Positions 22,772-27,121 of a DNA stretch of 27,121 nt are shown in pieces. Under the pieces are notes generated by a model, which ran no database searches, was not told the origin of the DNA, and was given only the letters and a program-made list of their open reading frames with translations. This DNA comes from JAZMZS01 sp045120955 (lineage in GTDB: Bacteria; Bacillota; Clostridia; Oscillospirales; CAG-272). Numbering within the stretch: the stretch's first letter is position 1; each line of letters opens with the position of its first letter. Location of the stretch: assembly GCA_045120955.1 (NCBI GenBank), contig JBGVFH010000073.1, positions 1 to 27,121 on the forward strand. The letters are read 5' to 3'. The translations under genes and the position numbers were made by a program.

Positions 22772-24355
22772 TTATATTCCGCTTGCTCCGTAGTTTGAGA
22801 GAACACGAGCGGACGGATCCTTTACGTCACAGCCCTTCCACGACTTGTTCGGCATCCAAAAGTCCGCAATCATTTCAGACTGCTCAGGGTAATACTTTTC
22901 AAATATCTCTCGGTACAAAAGTGATTCCTTGGTAAAAGGTGTTGCGTGGGAATACCTTGCGCATTTTTCTTCGAACTCCTCGTCGGTGTATTGGCTCTCG
23001 GCATATTCCTTCAGATAGTCCACCATTGAATGTCCGACCGCATCCGAAAATGCGGCTTTTTCGCGCCACAAGATCGAATCGGGAAGATAACAGCCTTTCT
23101 CAAACGCATGACGCAAGAGGTATTTCCCTTTTCCGTATTTGTTGAGCTTGAGCTCGGGTTCGACGCTCATAACGTATCTGACGAGATCTAAGTCGCCGAA
23201 CGGCACTCTTGCCTCAAGAGAGTTTACCGAAATGCATCGGTCAGCTCGCAGCACATCGTACATATGAAGCTCACGTATTCTCTTCTCCGATTCCTTTTGA
23301 AACGCTTCAGCACTTGGTGCAAAATCGGTATATTTATAGCCGAACAGCTCGTCGGATATCTCACCCGTCAAAAGAACTCGAATATCCGTCTGCTCGTGGA
23401 TGGCTTTACATATCAGATACATACCCATGCTTGCACGAATCGTGGTAATATCGAAGGTACCGAGCAAAGCAATAACCGTTTCAAGGGATGACAGCACATC
23501 CTCGGGTGTCATATAGATTTCCTTATGGTCACTGCCGATATAATCTGCAACCTGCTTTGCATACTTCAAGTCAATGGCATCCTCGCTCATACCGATAGCA
23601 AAGGTCTTTATCGGTGTTCTGCTCTTCTTTTGCGCAATCGCACATACAAGAGAAGAATCAAGACCGCCGGACAAGAGAAAACCAACCTTTGCATCCGCCA
23701 CAAGCCTTTTTTCAACGCCTGCTACCAGCTTATCGTGGATCTTCTTGCAAACTGTTTCAAGCTCATCTCGGCAAACCGCATCGACCTTCGCTATGTCGGT
23801 ATAGCAAACGAAACGTCCGTTTTTGTAGTAATGACCGGGAGGAAACGGCATGATCTTATCCGTAAGTCCTACAAGGTTTTTGGCTTCGCTTGCAAAGATA
23901 ATCACACCTTTTTTATCGTATCCGTAATAAAGCGGTCTGATTCCGATGGGATCCCTTGCCGCTATGTATTCACCCGTTTCGCCGTCGTAGATAATAAGAG
24001 CGTACTCGGCATCCAGCATAGTGAACATTGCTGTACTGTATTCGCGATACATCGGAAGCAATATCTCACAATCGCTGTCGCTCACAAAGGTGTATCCCTT
24101 CCGTATTAATGCTTCACGTATTTTCTCAAAGCCATAGATCTCACCGTTGCAGACCACATAGCTGCCGTTCAGCTCAAAGGGCTGCATTCCTAAAGGTGTC
24201 AGTCCCATAATCGCAAGTCGGTGAAAGCCAAGTAAGCCGCACCCAGTGTCAATGATTTTCGTATCATCCGGTCCTCGAGAGACCGTTTTATCAAATCCTT
24301 CGGAAAACGACGCAAATGCGGCACCGCTTCCGCAATAACCCATAATTGAACACAT
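22772..24355 (-). CDS. asnB: Asparagine synthase, glutamine-hydrolysing (AsnB type)
   Basis: 527 residues. It makes asparagine from aspartate, ATP and glutamine. The start is set at 24355, three codons inside the longest frame, because it yields MCSIMGY with the Ntn nucleophile Cys at position 2 after Met removal, and because GAGG lies 10 nt upstream while it would be only 1 nt from the upstream ATG. Glutaminase domain: RGPDDTK, LGFHRLAIMG, CNGEIYGF. Synthetase domain: LLSGGLDSSLVCA (ATP pyrophosphatase loop), LLTGEISDELFGYKY and SVNSLEARVPFGDLDLVRYV, which fit class B enzymes such as E. coli AsnB. It is preceded by an Asn T-box, so it should be expressed when uncharged tRNA-Asn accumulates. 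It has its own terminator. Confidence 0.96.
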   Translation of the reverse strand: MCSIMGYCGSGAAFASFSEGFDKTVSRGPDDTKIIDTGCGLLGFHRLAIMGLTPLGMQPFELNGSYVVCNGEIYGFEKIREALIRKGYTFVSDSDCEILLPMYREYSTAMFTMLDAEYALIIYDGETGEYIAARDPIGIRPLYYGYDKKGVIIFASEAKNLVGLTDKIMPFPPGHYYKNGRFVCYTDIAKVDAVCRDELETVCKKIHDKLVAGVEKRLVADAKVGFLLSGGLDSSLVCAIAQKKSRTPIKTFAIGMSEDAIDLKYAKQVADYIGSDHKEIYMTPEDVLSSLETVIALLGTFDITTIRASMGMYLICKAIHEQTDIRVLLTGEISDELFGYKYTDFAPSAEAFQKESEKRIRELHMYDVLRADRCISVNSLEARVPFGDLDLVRYVMSVEPELKLNKYGKGKYLLRHAFEKGCYLPDSILWREKAAFSDAVGHSMVDYLKEYAESQYTDEEFEEKCARYSHATPFTKESLLYREIFEKYYPEQSEMIADFWMPNKSWKGCDVKDPSARVLSNYGASGI

Positions 24356-24379
24356 GATATCCATACCTCAAATCAACAA

Positions 24380-24612
24380 AGTAAATTCAGCATTCTATAG
24401 GGCAAGTGCTGTACTCGCGGTGCCACCTATATTTGTTCTTCATTTGCGCCTCTGTCAAGGCGGTGTCGGTTTACGCACGACCGAACGGCGCACCTACTGA
24501 AGCGGAGCTTGTTCAGATTGCAGCTCGAAAAGTGTTATTCGTACAGACTCGCCGCACGGCTTCCACCATCCCGTGCTCGCTATCGGCGAGTATCTGTATT
24601 ACTTCTCTTTTC
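24380..24612 (-). promoter_or_regulatory. T-box riboswitch, tRNA-Asn specific, upstream of asnB
   Basis: Stem I spans 24527-24612: base helix GAAAAG/CTTTTC, an AAGTAATACAG specifier-loop side, and an apical GGATGGTGGAAGCC segment. On the 3' side of the specifier loop lies GAATAACAC, with AAC (Asn) at 24534-24536; the overlapping AAT also means Asn. The T-box core AGGTGGCACCGCG is at 24416-24428. Its bulge TGGC complements a GCCA acceptor end, as expected for tRNA-Asn with discriminator G. The antiterminator is well formed: TATAGG/CCTATA (24426-24431 with 24396-24401) plus GCGAGT/ACTTGC around a 5-nt loop. Uncharged tRNA-Asn would switch asnB on. The competing structure (CAGCA/TGCTG) has only a weak U-rich tail. 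Confidence 0.9.
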
Positions 24613-24640
24613 TCAAACGCTTTTGAGTTTTATTTCGGAC

Positions 24641-24808
24641 TTAATCACACGTTGTCGTGTTCTGAGTATATTCGCTCGTGTTCTTATCTTCTCGAGAAAG
24701 AAACGCTTTCTCGTATAAGGGATCGAGTTTTACTTCTTTAAGCTGAATTTCAGGTGTTTGTTCCTTGAAATCGACCCGAGGAGTAAATTCTTTCTCTTTC
24801 TTTTGCAT
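24641..24808 (-). CDS. Candidate 55-residue ORF between amtB and the asnB T-box
   Basis: Starts MQKKEKEFTPRVDFKEQTPE and ends TTTCD. AAGGAG lies 10 nt before the ATG, 29 bp after the amtB stop, and the stop codon falls 28 bp before T-box stem I, so the ORF fits the gap neatly. It is very rich in Lys and Glu, hydrophilic, with no signal peptide, membrane segment or recognised family. The coding strand carries short hairpins near its 3' end (for example CGAGAAAG/CTTTCTCG), so part of the stretch may instead serve the RNA. Likely co-transcribed with amtB; function unknown. Confidence 0.45.
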   Translation of the reverse strand: MQKKEKEFTPRVDFKEQTPEIQLKEVKLDPLYEKAFLSREDKNTSEYTQNTTTCD

Positions 24809-24837
24809 AACAGACAAGCTCCTTTCCGAATTTAGGG

Positions 24838-26598
24838 TTACTCTTCATCCTGAAGCGCATCGTAGCCTTCTTCTCCGGTACGAACCTTCACAACATTTTC
24901 AACATCGTAAACGAATATCTTACCATCACCTATATGTCCGGTATAAAGTACCTTCTTGGCGGTTTCGATAACGTCACGAACGGGAACCTTGCTGACAACA
25001 ATATCGACCTGTACCTTTGGCAGCAGGTTTGCTTCGACCTGAACACCGCGGTAATACTCCGGCTTGCCCTTCTGAGCACCGCATCCAAGCACGTGCGATA
25101 CGGTCATACCCGTAATACCGATGCTCATCATTGCGTTCTTGAGAGATTCAAGTCTTGCTTCCTTGCAAATAATTTCAACCTTGGTAAACTTAGGTGTACC
25201 TTCATAAAACGCCGGAACCTTCTTTACAGGCACAGCTTCCGCTACAGGAGCATCGCCCGTTACTGCAACCGCCTCCTCGTAACCGTAATCGAGGCTCTCA
25301 ACTGCGGGAAGAAAGTCTGCGTATGCACTGGGCAGACCGTGCTCGGTGCTGTCAAGTCCCTTGATCTCCTCCTCGGCACTTACACGAAGTCCAACCGTTT
25401 TCTTGATGATGAGGAAGGTAACAGTCATCGTTACAGCAGTCCATGCAAGAACGGCAAGAATACCTACTGCCTGCTTACCGAGAAGCGTTGCACTACCTGT
25501 ATAAAACAGTCCTTCAAGACCTGCAGGAGCCTGAGGGTTCGCCAGAAGTCCTACTGCTATAGTGCCCCAAACACCGTTGAAAAAATGAACGCCAACGGCA
25601 CCTACGGGATCGTCAATATGCAGCTTAAGGTCAAGGAACTCAACAGCTACTACAACAAGAATACCCGAAACAACACCGACTACGGTTGCACCGATAGCAT
25701 CCAGGGCATCACAGCCTGCTGTAATACCGACAAGGCCTGCAAGAGATGCGTTGAGACACATTGATACATCGGGCTTGCCGTTTTTGATCCAAGTAAATAC
25801 CATGGTCGTGCAGGTTGCAACAGCAGGAGCAATGGTAGTAGTAAGGAAGATGGATGCAAGCGATGTTCCGTCCCAAGCGGCGGCACCGTTAAAGCCGTAC
25901 CAGCCGAACCAAAGGATGAAGCAACCGAGCGCACCGAGCGTTATGGAGTGACCGGGAATAGCGTTTACCTTCTTAACCTTACCCGCTTTATCCTTTACAT
26001 ACTTGCCAAGTCTCGGACCGACCATAATTGCGCCAATCAAAGCGGTGACACCGCCGACCGAGTGAATAGCTGCGGAGCCTGCGAAATCGTGGAAGCCCCA
26101 CTGTGAAAGCCAACCCTGAGAGTTCCAGATCCAGCCCGCTTCGATCGGATATATCACAAGCGAAATCACTCCGGAATAGATACAATAGGATATAAACTTT
26201 GTTCTCTCTGCCATAGCACCCGAAACGATGGTTGCCGCAGTAGCACAGAATACAAGGTTAAACACAAAGCTGGAAGCGTTTTCGGTGATAAAACCGTCAA
26301 AATCGGTGAAAATATCGAGGTTTGGAATACCAACAATACCGAAAACATAATCTTGTGCCATCATAAGACCAAAGCCAAGCAGAACGAATACCACCGTTCC
26401 GATGCAGAAGTCCATAAGGTTTTTCATAATTATGTTACCGGCGTTCTTTGCTCTCGTAAATCCGGTCTCCACCATTGCAAATCCTGCCTGCATAAAGAAT
26501 ACAAATGCTGCACCAATCAAAAACCATACACCGTGGGAGCCAAATATGATGCTGTTTACTGCATCCTGGGCTGCCTGAGAAACTTCTGTTAATAACAT
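24838..26598 (-). CDS. amtB: Ammonium transporter fused to a C-terminal PII domain
   Basis: 586 residues, about 120-150 longer than ordinary Amt proteins. Residues 1-400 are the 11-helix Amt/MEP channel: AGFAMVETGFTRAKNAGNI, and the two pore histidines H179 (AGSAAIHSVGG) and H338 (VGVHFFNGVWG). A cytoplasmic linker (about 401-470) rich in Ala, Glu and Pro leads to a complete PII domain (471-586): KVEIICKEARLESLKNAM, the T-loop GAQKGKPEYYRGVQVEANLL, and the nucleotide-binding stretches GDGKIFVYDVENVVKVRTGE. The cytosolic C-terminus of Amt makes the fusion topologically sound. The residue matching E. coli PII Tyr-51 is Val-521. Start chosen at 26598 with GAGGAGG about 7-9 nt upstream; the longer frame to 26652 lies in the upstream hairpin. 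It follows glnB across a terminator-like hairpin. Confidence 0.95.
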   Translation of the reverse strand: MLLTEVSQAAQDAVNSIIFGSHGVWFLIGAAFVFFMQAGFAMVETGFTRAKNAGNIIMKNLMDFCIGTVVFVLLGFGLMMAQDYVFGIVGIPNLDIFTDFDGFITENASSFVFNLVFCATAATIVSGAMAERTKFISYCIYSGVISLVIYPIEAGWIWNSQGWLSQWGFHDFAGSAAIHSVGGVTALIGAIMVGPRLGKYVKDKAGKVKKVNAIPGHSITLGALGCFILWFGWYGFNGAAAWDGTSLASIFLTTTIAPAVATCTTMVFTWIKNGKPDVSMCLNASLAGLVGITAGCDALDAIGATVVGVVSGILVVVAVEFLDLKLHIDDPVGAVGVHFFNGVWGTIAVGLLANPQAPAGLEGLFYTGSATLLGKQAVGILAVLAWTAVTMTVTFLIIKKTVGLRVSAEEEIKGLDSTEHGLPSAYADFLPAVESLDYGYEEAVAVTGDAPVAEAVPVKKVPAFYEGTPKFTKVEIICKEARLESLKNAMMSIGITGMTVSHVLGCGAQKGKPEYYRGVQVEANLLPKVQVDIVVSKVPVRDVIETAKKVLYTGHIGDGKIFVYDVENVVKVRTGEEGYDALQDEE

Positions 26599-26620
26599 AA
26601 TAATCTCCTCCTCTTCGAAT

Positions 26621-26682
26621 AAAAAGGAGATAATAAATCGGCATTTTTGCAAATCATACTCTGCCCATTTATTATCTCCTTT
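26621..26682 (-). terminator. Long hairpin with U-tail between glnB and amtB
   Basis: Arms 26662-26682 and 26623-26643 pair in 20 of 21 positions (one C-C mismatch; G-G when read on the minus strand) around an 18-nt loop. The minus-strand transcript continues as TTTTTATTC. It would act as a strong terminator for glnB, yet I found no promoter between it and amtB (22 bp from the 3' arm to the start codon), so amtB expression probably depends on read-through and this is a candidate control point. The descending arm ATTATCTCC is also complementary in 8 of 9 positions to GGAGATTAT, part of the amtB ribosome binding region. Confidence 0.75.
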
Positions 26683-26721
26683 GATAATTCTTTCTCATAC
26701 GTATTTTATTCCTAATTTATC

Positions 26722-27060
26722 TTACAGTGCTCCCTGTCCTCGTTCACCGGTACGGATTCTTACTGCATCCTGTACGTCCGAAACGAAAATCTTACCATCA
26801 CCGTAATTACCTGTATTAATCTCTGCAACGATCTTGTCAATCAGCTTTTCGGCAATATCGTCCATCACTACTGTTTCTACCTTAATCTTTGGCAACAGGT
26901 TTACACGATACTCTGCACCACGATACTTCTTAACAACACCCTTCTGATTACCATAGCCCATAATGTTCGCCACATTCAAACCATTTACATTCTCTGCTTC
27001 CAGAATTGCCTTCAGGTCTTCGAGCTTCTCTGGTCTGATAATAATCTCCAACTTCTTCAT
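26722..27060 (-). CDS. glnB: Nitrogen regulatory protein PII
   Basis: 112 residues, exactly the canonical PII length. It is a trimeric signal protein that binds ATP/ADP and 2-oxoglutarate and controls targets such as AmtB. The T-loop reads GNQKGVVKKYRGAEYRVNLLP, with Tyr-51 (uridylylation site in E. coli) and Tyr-46 both present. The C-terminal signature GDGKIFVSDVQDAVRIRTGE is intact. Start chosen at 27060 (MKKLEIII), with GAAGGAGG 8 nt upstream; upstream in-frame Met codons lack such support. Whether it should be called glnB or glnK cannot be settled; placement next to amtB favours a GlnK-like role. Its promoter probably lies beyond the window; the last 61 bases hold only the ribosome binding site and no convincing promoter. 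Confidence 0.95.
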   Translation of the reverse strand: MKKLEIIIRPEKLEDLKAILEAENVNGLNVANIMGYGNQKGVVKKYRGAEYRVNLLPKIKVETVVMDDIAEKLIDKIVAEINTGNYGDGKIFVSDVQDAVRIRTGERGQGAL

Positions 27061-27121
27061 GACTTCTACCTCCTTCATCTTCCTATCATACATTTTGTGC
27101 CACTTCAGCGTGCCTTGAATA

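Noticed and set aside
27061..27121. Possible sigma-54 promoter before glnB (TGGCAC on the minus strand)
   Set aside because: The -12 element TTGC is missing at the required distance, so only half the site matches.

Overview
The window looks like the chromosome of an anaerobic, low-to-mid GC Bacillota, most likely class Clostridia. The clues are consensus sigma-A promoters (TTGACA-like, 17-18 bp, TATAAT-like), strong AGGAGG-type ribosome binding sites, U-tailed terminators, an asparagine T-box, an Fe-S type PurF, the DapL route to diaminopimelate, and a DUF5107/TPR gene of the kind common in gut Clostridia. I cannot name the species. I see no tRNA or rRNA gene, CRISPR array, insertion sequence or phage gene.

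Layout, left to right. (1) 100-4617: a DUF5107/TPR protein (-) divergent from a sensor-regulator (+). They share a 231 bp intergenic region with two face-to-face promoters and operator-like repeats. (2) 4735-6815: a LysM-CAP secreted protein (-) and a CPA2-type cation/proton antiporter (-), each with its own promoter and strong terminators around them. (3) 7086-22470: a minus-strand operon of about 15 kb, transcribed purC-purA-purB-guaA-pyrG-purF-carA-carB-dapF-dapL-nadE, mostly with overlapping or closely spaced genes. It starts from a strong promoter and a leader with a terminator about 50 nt before the purC start codon. Two candidate small ORFs with good ribosome binding sites lie in the wider gaps (purA-purB and guaA-pyrG). 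(4) 22772-27060: asnB under an Asn-specific T-box, a candidate 55-residue ORF, an ammonium transporter fused to a PII domain, and a separate PII gene, all on the minus strand.

How it fits together: nearly every enzyme in regions 3 and 4 moves nitrogen from glutamine, ammonia, aspartate or glutamate into a nucleotide, amino acid or cofactor. GuaA, PyrG, PurF, CarA and AsnB take glutamine amide nitrogen; PurC, PurA and PurB use aspartate nitrogen; DapL uses glutamate; NadE uses ammonia. AmtB and the PII proteins import ammonium and sense nitrogen state. The window therefore reads as a nitrogen-distribution cluster with RNA-level control at three points: the Asn T-box at asnB, an unassigned attenuator at purC, and a terminator-like hairpin between glnB and amtB.

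The most novel-looking items are the purC leader (a near-exact copy of the terminator's ascending arm lies at its 5' end, a ready-made antiterminator), the AmtB-PII fusion whose T-loop lacks the Tyr-51 equivalent kept by the neighbouring PII, the three unrecorded small ORFs, and the paired operator-like motifs in the DUF5107/regulator intergenic region. All structures were found by eye; no folding or database search was run.
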